The position numbers were made by a program, and so were the translations under genes. A DNA stretch of 49,029 nt from Alphaproteobacteria bacterium. GTDB taxonomy: Bacteria; Pseudomonadota; Alphaproteobacteria; Acetobacterales; Acetobacteraceae. Positions 15,712 to 25,108 of the stretch are shown one piece after another; position 1 is the first letter of the stretch; every line of letters starts with the position of its first letter. Where the stretch lies: assembly GCA_017307335.1 (NCBI GenBank), contig JAFKFJ010000186.1:1-49029 (forward strand). Direction: 5' to 3'. The notes beneath the pieces are model-generated. The model was not told where the DNA came from. It saw only the letters and a program-made list of their open reading frames with translations, and did no database searches.

Positions 15712-16491
15712 CTATCCGACCGCCTGCGCCGCCGCCGCGGGGGCTGCTTCGCCGCGGGCGAGGAAGGCGCGGACCTTGGTTTCAGGACAGCTCTTCGCAA
15801 GCTCGCGCGGGTTACCCCAGGCGATCGCCGTCTTCGTCTCGGCATCCAGGAACACCGAGTTGTCGGCGATCGCGAAGATGCTCGGCAGCTCGTGCGTGAC
15901 CATGACAACCGTGGCTCCCAGGCTGTCGCGCAGTTCGAGGATCAGCTCGTCGAGTCGCCGCGAGCTCAACGGATCGAGGCCGGCAGAGGGTTCGTCGAAG
16001 AACAGGATGTCGGGATCGAGCGCCATCGCGCGCGCCAAGCCGGCGCGCTTGCGCATCCCGCCGCTGATCTCGGCGGGGAAGAAATCCTCGAACCCGCGCA
16101 GCCCCACGAGCGCGAGCTTGAGCGACACGACGCGGGCGATGTCGGTGGTGCTGAGCGGCGTATACTGCTTCAGCGGCAGCGCTACGTTTTCGGCGAGCGT
16201 CATGGAGCTCCACAGCGCGCCGCTCTGGAACAGCACGCCGAATCGGCGGTTGAGCGCGAGTTGCTCGGCTGGCGCGGCGTCCCAGTAGCTCTCACCGTCG
16301 TAGAGCACGCGCCCGCCAGCCGGCCGCAGCAGGCCGATCATGTGGCGCAGCAGCGTGCTCTTGCCGCAGCCGCTGCCGCCCATGATCACGAAGATCTCCC
16401 CCGGAGCCACCGAGAATGAGACGTTCTGCTGCACCACGTTGGTACCGAAGATCATGTCGAGCTTTTCGACGCGGATGCGCGGCTCGCTCAT
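15712..16491 (-). CDS. Mla-type ABC transporter ATPase
   Basis: MlaF-like ATPase, 259 residues. Walker A is GGSGCGKST (38-46), the signature is ISGGMRKRAGLARA, Walker B ends FFDEPSAGLDP and the H-loop is THELPS. The GLDP followed by SSRRLDELI and the sequence MVTHELPSIF are characteristic of the MlaF/Ttg2A branch. It powers the permease encoded 4 bases upstream. There is no sign of regulation inside the operon. Confidence 0.92.
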   Translation of the reverse strand: MSEPRIRVEKLDMIFGTNVVQQNVSFSVAPGEIFVIMGGSGCGKSTLLRHMIGLLRPAGGRVLYDGESYWDAAPAEQLALNRRFGVLFQSGALWSSMTLAENVALPLKQYTPLSTTDIARVVSLKLALVGLRGFEDFFPAEISGGMRKRAGLARAMALDPDILFFDEPSAGLDPLSSRRLDELILELRDSLGATVVMVTHELPSIFAIADNSVFLDAETKTAIAWGNPRELAKSCPETKVRAFLARGEAAPAAAAQAVG

Positions 16492-16495
16492 GGGG

Positions 16496-17668
16496 TCAGA
16501 TGCCGAGGATGTTGAACATCACCGCGAATACTGCATCGGTGATGATGATGTATAGGATGCCGGTCACCACGGCGGAGGTGGCGGCATCGCCCACGCCCGC
16601 GGCACTGCGGCTGGCCTGCATGCCGCGCAGGCAGCCCGCGATCGCAACGAGAATGCCGAACACCACGCTCTTGCCGAGGCCGATCGCAAACTGCGTGAGC
16701 GAGATCGCCGTCTGGGTCTCGAGTGCGTACTGCGTGATCGTCAGGCTCAACATGCCGGTGCCGACGATCATGCCGCCCAGCAGTCCGACGAGGCAAGCGT
16801 AGAGGTACAGCAGCGGCATCATCAGCGACAGTGCGATCATCCGCGGCAGCACCAGGAAGTCGATCGGCGGGATGCCGAACGTCGTCAGTGCGTCGATCTC
16901 TTCCTGCGCCTGCATGGTGCCGAGCTGGGCGGCGTACGCGGCGCCGGTGCGTCCAGCGAGCACGATACCGGTCATCACCGCCGCCATCTCGCGCGTGATG
17001 GCGAGGCCGACAAGGTCGGCGACGTAGATCCCGGCGCCGAACTTTTGCAGCTGTACTGCGCCGATGAAGGCGAGGATCATGCCGATCAGCAGGTTGATGA
17101 TGCCGGTGATCGCCAGCGCTTGCGGGCCGCAGGCGCGCATGAACAGCAACACGTCGCTGGCCTGGAACACCGCCCGACCGCGGAACAACCGGCCGAAGGC
17201 GATGACTGCTTCGCCGAGAAAGGCAAGCTGATCGCCCCCGGCGCGCAACCGGGCCAGCGCGTGCACGCCGATGCGATCCACCCAAAGCCGCCCTGCGCCC
17301 GGCCTCCGTCCACCCGCCCGCTCGGGCACCGCATGGGCGAGCGCCGAGAGGCGAACCGCGCCGGCCGGAAGGCCGCCCAGCTCAAGCGGCGCATTGTGCT
17401 CGACGCACAGTGCGTGGACAGTATCAACGAACACGACCAGCGCGCTGTCCCAGCGGGCGAGCGCGGCGACGCGGATCTCCACCCGCGCCGGCCCGGGGGT
17501 GGCGGCGAGCGCCGCGGCGACCGGCGTAGGGTCGCAGAGCGGCGAGTCGAACGTCCAGTCGCCGGATAGGCGCAGCACAAGGTGCCCGGCCTCCTGGACG
17601 AGGCCCAGCCGGTCATCCGTGCCCTCGGCGCCGTGCCGGCCAGGGTGTGCCAGCGGTGTAGACGTCAT
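16496..17668 (-). CDS. Mla-type permease with N-terminal STAS-like domain
   Basis: MlaE family permease, 390 residues, first gene of the operon. Residues about 1-125 form a soluble STAS-like domain (with LRLSGDWTFDS), which in the usual Mla system is the separate protein MlaB; here it is fused to the permease. The remaining part has about five to six membrane helices and the coupling segment QEEIDALTTFGI before IDFLVLPR, typical of MlaE. The fusion is common in alphaproteobacteria. With the ATPase, MCE protein and lipoprotein it forms a complete inner-to-outer membrane lipid transport unit. Confidence 0.92.
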   Translation of the reverse strand: MTSTPLAHPGRHGAEGTDDRLGLVQEAGHLVLRLSGDWTFDSPLCDPTPVAAALAATPGPARVEIRVAALARWDSALVVFVDTVHALCVEHNAPLELGGLPAGAVRLSALAHAVPERAGGRRPGAGRLWVDRIGVHALARLRAGGDQLAFLGEAVIAFGRLFRGRAVFQASDVLLFMRACGPQALAITGIINLLIGMILAFIGAVQLQKFGAGIYVADLVGLAITREMAAVMTGIVLAGRTGAAYAAQLGTMQAQEEIDALTTFGIPPIDFLVLPRMIALSLMMPLLYLYACLVGLLGGMIVGTGMLSLTITQYALETQTAISLTQFAIGLGKSVVFGILVAIAGCLRGMQASRSAAGVGDAATSAVVTGILYIIITDAVFAVMFNILGI

Positions 17669-17896
17669 GGAACGATCTGGACCTCAGCTCCCCTGCGCGA
17701 CGCCGTCAGGTGCCCGACGACCCGGCCGGCATTCCCCGCGGACTGACTCCGCCCGCGCCGCATGCAGCCGGAGCAGAGAGTAACTTGCACGAGACGACAA
17801 GGGGCGAGGCCGCTCTTTCCGGCGGAGTTGAAGTGGACTGCGCCAGGGATGGCGCGGTTTTCGCGTGGCTGGCTCCGGCGCAGGTCGAGCAGGCTC

Positions 17897-18904
17897 TCAG
17901 CCGGCCAGGAGCTCGCGCAGCGCCGCATCGATCGCCGGCACATCGCCCGGGTTCATCGGTGCCATATGGCCCCAGGCGGAGCGGATGACGCGGCATTCCG
18001 CGCCGGGGATCTGGCTTGCCTCGTACTCACTGTCCACCGGCGGAAAGTAGCGGTCGTTGTCGACCGGCATCACGATCGCGCGGGCGCGGATGCTGCGCAG
18101 CGCGGCGGCGAAGTCACCGCGGTGCGTGGCGTTGCCGCTGATGTCGCCGTCGCGCCAAGTCCTGAGCTGCGAGAGCAGGTTGTTGGCGTCACAGCGGGCG
18201 AAGAAAGGCTCCCAAAAATCCGACACGTGCTCGACCATGTTGCGCGAGCCGAAAGCCTGCCACATCTCGGTGCGGTAGAACGGCTCGGACGTGCCCCAGC
18301 CGGCGTAGATGGTGGCGAAGGCACGCAGCCCCGCGACCGGCGGGCGCTCATAGAATCCCTCGTTGAATGCCGGATCCAGCGTCAGCGCCCGCTCCAGCGC
18401 GAGCAGGAAAACCTTGTTGTAGTTAGCGGTGCGCGCCGACCCGGCGATCGGGCAGGCGGTGCGGACCATGTCGGGGAACTGTGTCGCCCACTCGAAGGTC
18501 TGGCAGGCACCCATCGACCAGCCTGTGACGAGCCGCAGCGTCTTCACGTCCAAGCGGGAGGTCAGTAGCATGTGCTGCAGCCGCACGTTGTCGTAGATCG
18601 TGACGTGCGGGAACCGGCCGCGCTCGAACGGCGCGGCTGTGTTGCTCGGCGAAGAGGAGATGCCGTTGCCCAACAGGTTCGTCATAACGATGTAGTACTT
18701 TCCGGGATCAAGCGCACGCCCGGCGCCGACCATGTATGTTTCAAGGTCAGTATGAGTGCCAGTGTACCACGTGGGCACCAGCACTGCGTTGTCGCGAGCA
18801 GGGTTCAGACTGCCCACCGTCTTATAGGCCAGGTGCACCTTCGGCAACACCGCGCCTTTCTGCAGCACGAAGTTGGATGCTTCGAAGATCTCGAAATCGG
18901 CCAT
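17897..18904 (-). CDS. Alpha/beta hydrolase of the homoserine acetyltransferase (MetX) fold
   Basis: Protein of 335 residues of the MetX-like alpha/beta hydrolase group. The nucleophile elbow is GWSMGA with S130, the acid lies in VMPVDNDRYFPP, and the histidine is in SAWGHMAPMNPGD. True homoserine O-acetyltransferases carry GGSMGG and further substrate-binding arginines. The Trp and Ala here indicate a different acyl acceptor or simple hydrolase activity. I choose the ATG at 18904 because MADFEIFEA matches the usual N-terminus, a GAGGGGA-like ribosome-binding site precedes it, and the 64-codon extension to 19096 looks non-coding. It stands alone; the substrate is not known. Confidence 0.8.
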   Translation of the reverse strand: MADFEIFEASNFVLQKGAVLPKVHLAYKTVGSLNPARDNAVLVPTWYTGTHTDLETYMVGAGRALDPGKYYIVMTNLLGNGISSSPSNTAAPFERGRFPHVTIYDNVRLQHMLLTSRLDVKTLRLVTGWSMGACQTFEWATQFPDMVRTACPIAGSARTANYNKVFLLALERALTLDPAFNEGFYERPPVAGLRAFATIYAGWGTSEPFYRTEMWQAFGSRNMVEHVSDFWEPFFARCDANNLLSQLRTWRDGDISGNATHRGDFAAALRSIRARAIVMPVDNDRYFPPVDSEYEASQIPGAECRVIRSAWGHMAPMNPGDVPAIDAALRELLAG

Positions 18905-19876
18905 CGCTCGCGTCCCCTCACGGTCGTGGTGCCGACGGAGCGATCCGGTCCGGAGCCTCCGCCGCTCGCGAGAGCATAGATGCTGCACGGCGTAGGGGCC
19001 ATCGAATGTGTCGCCACGGATCCGCCCGCTTGCCGCTCGGGATCCGACCTGAACCTGATCCGGGCGCGCGCAGTGCCGTCTTGGGGAAAGTACCACCCGG
19101 CGGATGCTGCGTATTGGGGCCGACGCCTCACCGCGCGTCTAGCGTCAACCACGAGGGATCAGGCTGGGGCAGCGTGTGATTTTGCCGATTGACGACACCA
19201 TGACAGCGATGCGGCAAGCCGGGAAGCCCGGATGAGCACGTTGGCGAGCCAGGCCCGCGGATCGGTGTCGTTCCTCGTGGCGGCGACAATCAATGAGAAC
19301 ATGGACACCGACCGCTCGCCGCCGACAGTCCCCGGCTGACGCACCGCCGCCGAGCAAGCTCCGCGAAGCGGGCACCAAGCTGCTCAACCCTGGCGACAAT
19401 GTGCGGCTTCTGGGTGAACCCGCAGTGTCGCCGCCCTCGTTGATCTCCACCGCCGCAGCCCCTCCCATCTTTAGCGGCGTCTATACAAGCCCGCCGGATC
19501 CGTAGCGTGATCCGGCGCCGCAAGGCGTCACTCGTCGAGTGGATACTGACTTTCCGAACGTGACCTGGAACGACCTCGTCTCGTCGCAATAACGCATTCC
19601 AGGTTTTGTCTTTCCGGATTGGGAGATGTGTCGCTTCGGCCCCTGCTCATCATTGGGGTCGGTTTCCATGGTGACGCCGCGCCGGCGCCGAAACTCAATA
19701 CCTTGGCGGCAGCTTCAGCCTTAACTCACCCGCCGAACCGGGGGCGTCGGCTTCGCTGTTTGGGGATCTGTTTTTCCGACGGCGGCGAGAGACCCATTGC
19801 GGCGCATCAACGAAACAGTTTGCGGCAGCGTGGAACTCCGACCACGCTCGGGCGTCGACACTTCAATGGTGCGTCG
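18905..19876. other. Gene-poor interval with insertion-sequence debris
   Basis: About 970 bases with no convincing intact gene. The left part (18905-19140) is the upstream region of the hydrolase gene. A decayed IS66-type transposase tail lies at about 19159-19344. From 19345 to 19876 every short frame is unlike a known protein and shows no ribosome-binding site, so I see nothing definite there. The interval separates the very GC-rich left part of the window from the less GC-rich CobST region. Confidence 0.6.
19159..19344 (-). pseudogene. IS66-family transposase remnant (C-terminal end)
   Basis: Minus-strand reading gives GGERSVSMFSLIVAA, then DTDPRAWLANVLIR, close to the conserved C-terminal block of IS66 TnpC transposases (GGERAAxMYSLIxTAKxNDVDPQAWLADVL, recalled from the family). 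The frame then loses similarity before the usual LLPWNW ending, and the rest of the transposase is missing upstream. It is therefore a truncated, frame-damaged remnant. No clear terminal inverted repeats were found. Confidence 0.5.
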
Positions 19877-21745
19877 CTACGCCACGAGAGGGGCCCGCTC
19901 GGCTGCAACGCGCGCCCAGGCGAGCATTGCATCCTCGTCGAATAGCTCGGCCAACTTCTTCATCATGGTGCCCCCAAGTTCCTCAGCGTCGACGATGGTG
20001 ACAGCGCGTCTATAGTAGCGTGTTACGTCATGCCCGATGCCGATCGCGATCAGCTCTACGATGTCGCGGCTCTCGATTTCACGAATCACCTCGCGCAGGT
20101 GCCGCTCTAAGTAGTTCCCTGCGTTGACCGAGAGAGTGCTGTCATCGACGGGGGCGCCGTCGCTGATCACCATGAGAATTCGTCGGTGTTCCGGGCGCGC
20201 CACCAGCCGCCTGTATGCCCAAAGTAGCGCCTCGCCGTCGATGTTTTCCTTCAGCAAGCCCTCGCGGAGCATCAGCCCCAAATTCCGTCTCGCTCGGCGC
20301 CACGGCGCGTCAGCCGACTTATAGATGATGTGCCGCAGGTCGTTGAGCCGCCCCGGGTTGCGTGGCTTACCTTGCGACACCCATGCCTCGCGAGATTGCC
20401 CGCCCTTCCAAGCTCGCGTTGTGAAGCCGAGCACCTCCACCTTCACGGCGCACCGCTCAAGCGTACGCGCCAGGATATCGCCGCACATGGCCGCGACCGT
20501 GATCGGTCGCCCGCGCATGGAGCCGGAATTGTCGATCAGCAGCGTGACCACGGTATCACGAAATTCGGTGTCCCGCTCGCGCTTGTAGGATAGCGCCTGC
20601 AAAGGGTTGACGACAACGCGCGCGAGTCGGCCGGCGTCAAGTAGCCCTTCTTCGAGGTCAAAGTCCCATGCGCGCATCTGTTGGGCAAGCAAGCGACGTT
20701 GCAGCCTGTTGGCGAGCTTCGCCACGACACCTTGTAGGTGCTGAAGCTGCTGATCGAGCTGCTGGCGGAGTCGTGACAACTCGTCTGCGTCAACGAGCTC
20801 TTCTGCGGCAACCTCTTCGTCGAACGCCCGCGTGAACGCGCGATAGCTGGAGCTTGTATCTCCGCCGGTCGACCCGCGAGGCGGCTGCGGTCCGCTAGGC
20901 CGCTCCTCGCCAGTTGCGGCGCCAGCGTCCTCAGCATCTTCGTCTTCGGCGCTCTCGGCAGCTTCTCCCGACATTTCCTCTGGTTGGGCGTCAAGAACAC
21001 TGTCGCTCTCGCTTTTCGACTGACCGTCGGATTCCTGGCTGGAATCCTGCGGCCCCTGTTCGGAAGCGGCGTCCTCGGCAGGCTCGGCTTCGTCTGGCGC
21101 GGCGTCGACCTCGGCTTCAGCAAGGTCGAGCGCGGCAAGGAGCCTCCGCGCAGCACGACCAAACGCCGCCTGGTCCGTCTGTGTACGGGCCATTTCGTCG
21201 AGCGCACGCTCCGCTGCCTCTCCTAGCGAGTTGCGCCAAAGGTCCAGCACACGGGCGGCCGATTCGGGACTCGATTCGCCGGACATGCGTTCGCGGGCCA
21301 GCAGAGCAAGAGCCGCCGAAATCGGCAGTTGCTCGCGGCGCGTCATCCGGTCGAAGCCCTCCGCTTCGCACTGTTCCGCCAAATGTGTTCGGAGATTCGC
21401 TGCGACGCCCGCCATGTGGCGGCTGCCGATGATCTCGACGCGGGCTTGCTCTAGCGCATCGAAAGCATCTCGACCCTCACGTTGAGCCGGGACACGCGCA
21501 GCGTGGATCGTATGGTCGTGATGACGCACCCGCATGGCGAGGCTGTCGGCAATTCCCCGAAGGCGCGCCGTCTCGATGGCTGGAAGCGCCCGTGTGGGTA
21601 ACGGCAATCGGGCCCGTTTTCCAGCGAGACCCGGGGGACCAGGCTGAAAGGCAACCTGCACGTCGCTTTCCGCAAGTGCTCGTAGCGCCGCAGCCGTGGC
21701 GCGTTTGAACTCCTCGGCCCTCGGACTATCCTTGCTCCCGCTCAT
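19877..21745 (-). CDS. cobT: Aerobic cobaltochelatase subunit CobT
   Basis: CobT subunit of the CobNST cobaltochelatase, which inserts cobalt into hydrogenobyrinate a,c-diamide in the aerobic cobalamin pathway. The 622-residue protein has the typical layout: an N-terminal region, a highly acidic Glu/Asp/Ser-rich middle (about 220-300), and a C-terminal von Willebrand A domain. That domain has the MIDAS motif DNSGSM and later SDGAPVDDS. The start ATG at 21745 follows the cobS stop by 7 bases. CobT works with the AAA+ subunit CobS as a chaperone-like complex; the large CobN subunit is not in this window. Codon use is less GC-rich than in genes left of 19 kb. Confidence 0.96.
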   Translation of the reverse strand: MSGSKDSPRAEEFKRATAAALRALAESDVQVAFQPGPPGLAGKRARLPLPTRALPAIETARLRGIADSLAMRVRHHDHTIHAARVPAQREGRDAFDALEQARVEIIGSRHMAGVAANLRTHLAEQCEAEGFDRMTRREQLPISAALALLARERMSGESSPESAARVLDLWRNSLGEAAERALDEMARTQTDQAAFGRAARRLLAALDLAEAEVDAAPDEAEPAEDAASEQGPQDSSQESDGQSKSESDSVLDAQPEEMSGEAAESAEDEDAEDAGAATGEERPSGPQPPRGSTGGDTSSSYRAFTRAFDEEVAAEELVDADELSRLRQQLDQQLQHLQGVVAKLANRLQRRLLAQQMRAWDFDLEEGLLDAGRLARVVVNPLQALSYKRERDTEFRDTVVTLLIDNSGSMRGRPITVAAMCGDILARTLERCAVKVEVLGFTTRAWKGGQSREAWVSQGKPRNPGRLNDLRHIIYKSADAPWRRARRNLGLMLREGLLKENIDGEALLWAYRRLVARPEHRRILMVISDGAPVDDSTLSVNAGNYLERHLREVIREIESRDIVELIAIGIGHDVTRYYRRAVTIVDAEELGGTMMKKLAELFDEDAMLAWARVAAERAPLVA

Positions 21746-21752
21746 CCACCCC

Positions 21753-22769
21753 TCAGGCAATGCGCCGTGCTAGCGCCCCGGTGGCAATCTCTTCGTTGAA
21801 GCAGCGCTGGTAGTATTCCGCGACGGTGCTCCGTTCGGCTTCATCGCACTTGTTCAGGAACGTCATGCGGAAAGCGAAGCCGATATCACCAAAAATGCGT
21901 GCGTTCTCAGCCCATGTGATCACAGTCCGCGGCGACATGACGGTGGAGATATCGCCGTTGATGAAGCCGGCACGGGTCAGATCCGCAAGAGCCACCATGC
22001 TTTCGATACGCCGGCGCGCAGCCTTGTCCGCGGGATCGACGCCGAGCTTGGCCATGACGATTTCGCATTCCTGCGCGTGTGGGAGGTAGTTTAGCGTCGC
22101 GACGATATTCCAGCGGTCCATCTGACCCTGGTTGATCTGCTGCGTCCCGTGATAGAGGCCAGTGGTGTCTCCGAGGCCTACGGTGTTCGCTGTCGAGAAC
22201 AGTCGGAATGCCGGATGGGGGCGGATGACACGATTTTGGTCGAGCAGTGTCAGTTTGCCTTCGACCTCCAGCACTCGTTGAATTACGAACATCACATCCG
22301 GACGTCCAGCATCATATTCGTCGAAAACGAGCGCGCAGGGGTGCTGCAAGCACCAAGGCAACAGCCCTTCACGGAACTCGGTAACCTGCTTGCCCTCGCG
22401 CAGCACGATGGCGTCTTTGCCAATCAAATCGATGCGGCTGATATGGCTGTCCAGATTGACGCGAATGCAGGGCCAGTTTAGCCGCGCTGCGACCTGCTCG
22501 ATATGGGTGGACTTGCCGGTGCCATGATATCCCTGGATCATGACGCGGCGGTTAAACGCGAAGCCAGCGAGGATCGCGAGTGTTGTGTCGCGATCGAAGC
22601 GATATGCCTCGTCGACGTCAGGCACATGCTCCGTCCGCTGGCTGAACGCCGGGACCTGCATATCGCTATCGAGGTCGAATACCTCGCGCGCGCTTATCGT
22701 GATATCGGGTACGTTGATCGCCGAGGTCGGCGCAGAACGCGAATCGGGCATAGCGGCGATCTTGCTCAT
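21753..22769 (-). CDS. cobS: Aerobic cobaltochelatase subunit CobS
   Basis: AAA+ ATPase subunit of cobaltochelatase, 338 residues. Walker A is GYHGTGKS (80-87), Walker B is [10 protein letters not shown], and downstream there is the typical [21 protein letters not shown] block. I use the ATG at 22769 ([10 protein letters not shown]), the usual N-terminus; the frame to 22841 is an upstream extension. The conserved N-terminal block [10 protein letters not shown] is present. It is 68 bases after the dnaJ-like gene and 7 bases before cobT, so the three are probably one operon, an order common in alphaproteobacteria. Confidence 0.96.
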   Translation of the reverse strand: MSKIAAMPDSRSAPTSAINVPDITISAREVFDLDSDMQVPAFSQRTEHVPDVDEAYRFDRDTTLAILAGFAFNRRVMIQGYHGTGKSTHIEQVAARLNWPCIRVNLDSHISRIDLIGKDAIVLREGKQVTEFREGLLPWCLQHPCALVFDEYDAGRPDVMFVIQRVLEVEGKLTLLDQNRVIRPHPAFRLFSTANTVGLGDTTGLYHGTQQINQGQMDRWNIVATLNYLPHAQECEIVMAKLGVDPADKAARRRIESMVALADLTRAGFINGDISTVMSPRTVITWAENARIFGDIGFAFRMTFLNKCDEAERSTVAEYYQRCFNEEIATGALARRIA

Positions 22770-22837
22770 CAAACAGCGATCCTGTGGTTCAGCGGGCCTG
22801 AGACTACTCTTACGATACCCCGTTTGGGTAGGCCGGC

Positions 22838-23425
22838 TCATCCCCCGGCCGCCACCGAGTCCATCTGTGCCAGTCTGCCACGGAGCGCGGCATACGCGAG
22901 GTTGATCGCCTTGAGCCGCTCTTCCGCGTCGCGGCTACCGTCGTTGGCATCGGGGTGATGCTGCTTGGCGAGCTGCTTATAGCGGGTTTTGAGCTCGGAA
23001 AGGGTCAGCGGCCAATCGAGCCCCAGGGTCGCCAAAGGTCCACGGATATCTGGTGGAGCCGCCGGTGCCGCGCGTCGACGCCGGTCGGCTTCTGGCCGCG
23101 CTTTCAGGATCTGAAGTGGGTCTCCGGCCACAATGTTGTCAAGTCGCGTGCCGAGATGCCCGAGCGGCCAAGTTGGGCGCTGCCAAGAGTTATCCGCGCG
23201 CAATTCCGCTTCAATCTGGGCGGGCGTCATGCCCTTGTAGAAGTCCCATGTGGCGTTATAAGCGCGCACATGTTCGAGGCAGAACCACCAGTATTCGCGC
23301 AGAGTCTTGCGCGATTTTGGTGCGCGGTACTCCCCGGCTGCGGTGCAGCCGGGGACATCACAACTGTGGCCCGGTGCCTCCGGATCCGGGGCATAGGCCC
23401 GCATTCGCAAGGGACGTCGGGTCAT
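22838..23425 (-). CDS. DnaJ-domain protein upstream of cobST
   Basis: A 195-residue protein with a C-terminal J domain (about 133-187) carrying the HPD motif at residues 157-159, so it should stimulate an Hsp70 (DnaK) ATPase. The N-terminal half has a small Cys-containing region (CDVPGC at 22-27) and the conserved block [20 protein letters not shown] typical of this alphaproteobacterial family. It lacks the Gly/Phe and zinc-finger regions of full DnaJ. The start is either M1 or M8. It is divergent from bolA and leads into cobS-cobT. Its client is unknown; a link to chelatase assembly is suggested by position only. Confidence 0.88.
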   Translation of the reverse strand: MTRRPLRMRAYAPDPEAPGHSCDVPGCTAAGEYRAPKSRKTLREYWWFCLEHVRAYNATWDFYKGMTPAQIEAELRADNSWQRPTWPLGHLGTRLDNIVAGDPLQILKARPEADRRRRAAPAAPPDIRGPLATLGLDWPLTLSELKTRYKQLAKQHHPDANDGSRDAEERLKAINLAYAALRGRLAQMDSVAAGG

Positions 23426-23504
23426 CGAGCGTTATGTGCGGCCGTACGGAGGATTTGCAAAGAGGGAAGTGGTGTTGCAGCATGCAGTTGGGGTATGTGG
23501 AGGC

Positions 23505-23789
23505 ATGACAAAGCGGATTCAACGCATGGAATCAGTGCTGCGGCTGGCGTTCCACCCCGAGCGGCTGCAGATCGAGGACGACTCGGTGCGGCATGCGGGT
23601 CATGCAGGGGCCGCGGAGGGGGGAGAAACCCATTACAATGTCTTTATGATCTCCGATTCGTTTCGGAACATGGCGCGGACCGGCCGCGCACGCGCGGTTC
23701 ACGCCGCGTTGGTCGATGAGTTCGCGTCTGGGCTGCACGCCCTCTCGCTCACCCTGCGCACGCCCGAGGAACAAGGGTCGCAGAAATAG
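23505..23789 (+). CDS. BolA family protein
   Basis: Small (94-residue) BolA-like protein. Recognisable family blocks are HAGHAGAAEGGETHYNVFMIS, then FRNMARTGRARAVHAAL, with the conserved histidine region near residue 65. BolA proteins partner with monothiol glutaredoxins in Fe-S cluster handling and can act as regulators. The start at 23505 has a GGAGG sequence only one base upstream, so the internal ATG at 23526 is a possible alternative. It is divergent from the DnaJ-domain gene, an arrangement common in this class. Confidence 0.9.
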   Translation: MTKRIQRMESVLRLAFHPERLQIEDDSVRHAGHAGAAEGGETHYNVFMISDSFRNMARTGRARAVHAALVDEFASGLHALSLTLRTPEEQGSQK

Positions 23790-23790
23790 C

Positions 23791-24327
23791 CTATCGTGCG
23801 AGGTGGGGCCAACGTCGCCGCACGACGGGGCCATCTGCCGCATAGGCGAAGCAACTGTCGATCATGCGCTTAGCAGCATCCGCATCGCTGCGTTGGCGCT
23901 GCGGCAACACGTACGTCGTCTGGATCGCAACGGTAGCGATCTGCTGAAGCAACTCGCGGATATGGGTGCAGCCTGCGATGCCGCCGATCCGGGCGCTAGC
24001 TTCTTTGAGAAACCCTGCGCGGATGTGGAGGCCGATCAATCGCCCGAACGTTTCCGCGCCTCCAGGGCATACCGAGAACGGGGCATCTACTGTCTCGGCC
24101 TCAGCACCGACGATGGCCAGGCCCTGGTCGATCGTCAGCCGGATGCGCATGCGGTGTAGCGGCTGCCCGGGATCGATTTGACCGCGGTCGCCGACCGAGA
24201 ATTTGTACATTTTCGTATCTGTGAGTTCAGCTTCGATATCGAACAGCCCGTCGGAGCGACGGAAGCCTTCGAGGATGATCTTGCGCGCGTGCAGCGGCTC
24301 TCGGTCTATGGGAGCGGAGAGAGCCAT
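23791..24327 (-). CDS. DUF2889 domain protein
   Basis: A 178-residue cytoplasmic protein matching DUF2889 by its blocks REPLHARKIILEGFRRSDG, FDIEAELTDTKMY and, near the middle, GGAETFGRLIGLHIRAGF followed by GCTHIRELLQQ. No catalytic function is established for the family. It lies one base after the convergent bolA stop and 5 bases after the CinA-like gene on the same strand, so it is probably co-transcribed with the CinA-like and GNAT-MutT genes. A role cannot be assigned. Confidence 0.85.
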   Translation of the reverse strand: MALSAPIDREPLHARKIILEGFRRSDGLFDIEAELTDTKMYKFSVGDRGQIDPGQPLHRMRIRLTIDQGLAIVGAEAETVDAPFSVCPGGAETFGRLIGLHIRAGFLKEASARIGGIAGCTHIRELLQQIATVAIQTTYVLPQRQRSDADAAKRMIDSCFAYAADGPVVRRRWPHLAR

Positions 24328-24332
24328 CCCCG

Positions 24333-25106
24333 TCAGACCGGTGGCTCGCCGGCGACCGGTGTAGCGCCAAGCGAAGCCATCAACGACGTGACCTCGGCGA
24401 TTGCGCTCTCGGCGGCGGCGGCATCGGTTCCCTTAGCAACGATGGCCACACCACCTCCGCCGGAGCGGTAGTAGGGATAACTGCCGATATCCAAGACCGC
24501 GTATCGCTTCTGAATGGCTGCCAACGGCTCCGCGATTGTGCCCTCCAGGACCCCAGATCCATGAACGGCGCGCGAAACGACCGGCTGTCCACAGGAAAGC
24601 CGTGGCGCCAAGCTTTCGAACTGGGCCTGCATGATTCTAGGCACACCGGCCATCACATGGACGTTGCCGATGGAGAATCCGGGCGCGAGCGAGACGGTTG
24701 TTTCGATCAGACGGGCTCCGCGTGGCATTGTCGCCATTCTTTGGCGGGCCGCATTGAAGTCCCCCGGTTTGTATGCCGCCGCCATCTTTTCCCAGGCAAC
24801 AGGATGTGGTTCCCAAGGCAGACCGAACGCCGCGGCGACGCATTCGCTGGTAATGTCGTCGTGCGTCGGACCAATTCCACCGGTTGTGAACACGTGGTCA
24901 AACCGCGCACGAACCTCGCTAATCGTCGATACGATGACCTCGGCGATATCGGGGACTATGCGCGCCTCGCGCACTGGGATGCCGAGTTCGCCCAGGCGCA
25001 TGGCCAGGAACTTTAAGTTGGCGTCCTGTGTCCGTCCCGACAGCACTTCGTTGCCAATGATCAATACACAGGCGGTGGGATTACTGAGTGCGTTCATGGC
25101 GGCCAT
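24333..25106 (-). CDS. Molybdopterin-binding (CinA N-terminal/MoaB-like) protein
   Basis: A 257-residue protein with the MoCF_biosynth domain seen in CinA, MoaB and MogA. Diagnostic blocks are IIGNEVLSGRTQDAN, then FTTGGIGPTHDDIT (around residues 74-87), and GVPRIMQ. It lacks the C-terminal CinA amidohydrolase domain, so it belongs to the stand-alone COG1058 group, where members act as nucleotide (ADP-ribose or FAD) pyrophosphatases or pterin binders. The start is M1 or M4 (MNALSN). The gene lies 2 bases after the GNAT-MutT gene. Substrate is uncertain. Confidence 0.85.
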   Translation of the reverse strand: MAAMNALSNPTACVLIIGNEVLSGRTQDANLKFLAMRLGELGIPVREARIVPDIAEVIVSTISEVRARFDHVFTTGGIGPTHDDITSECVAAAFGLPWEPHPVAWEKMAAAYKPGDFNAARQRMATMPRGARLIETTVSLAPGFSIGNVHVMAGVPRIMQAQFESLAPRLSCGQPVVSRAVHGSGVLEGTIAEPLAAIQKRYAVLDIGSYPYYRSGGGGVAIVAKGTDAAAAESAIAEVTSLMASLGATPVAGEPPV

Positions 25107-25108
25107 CT

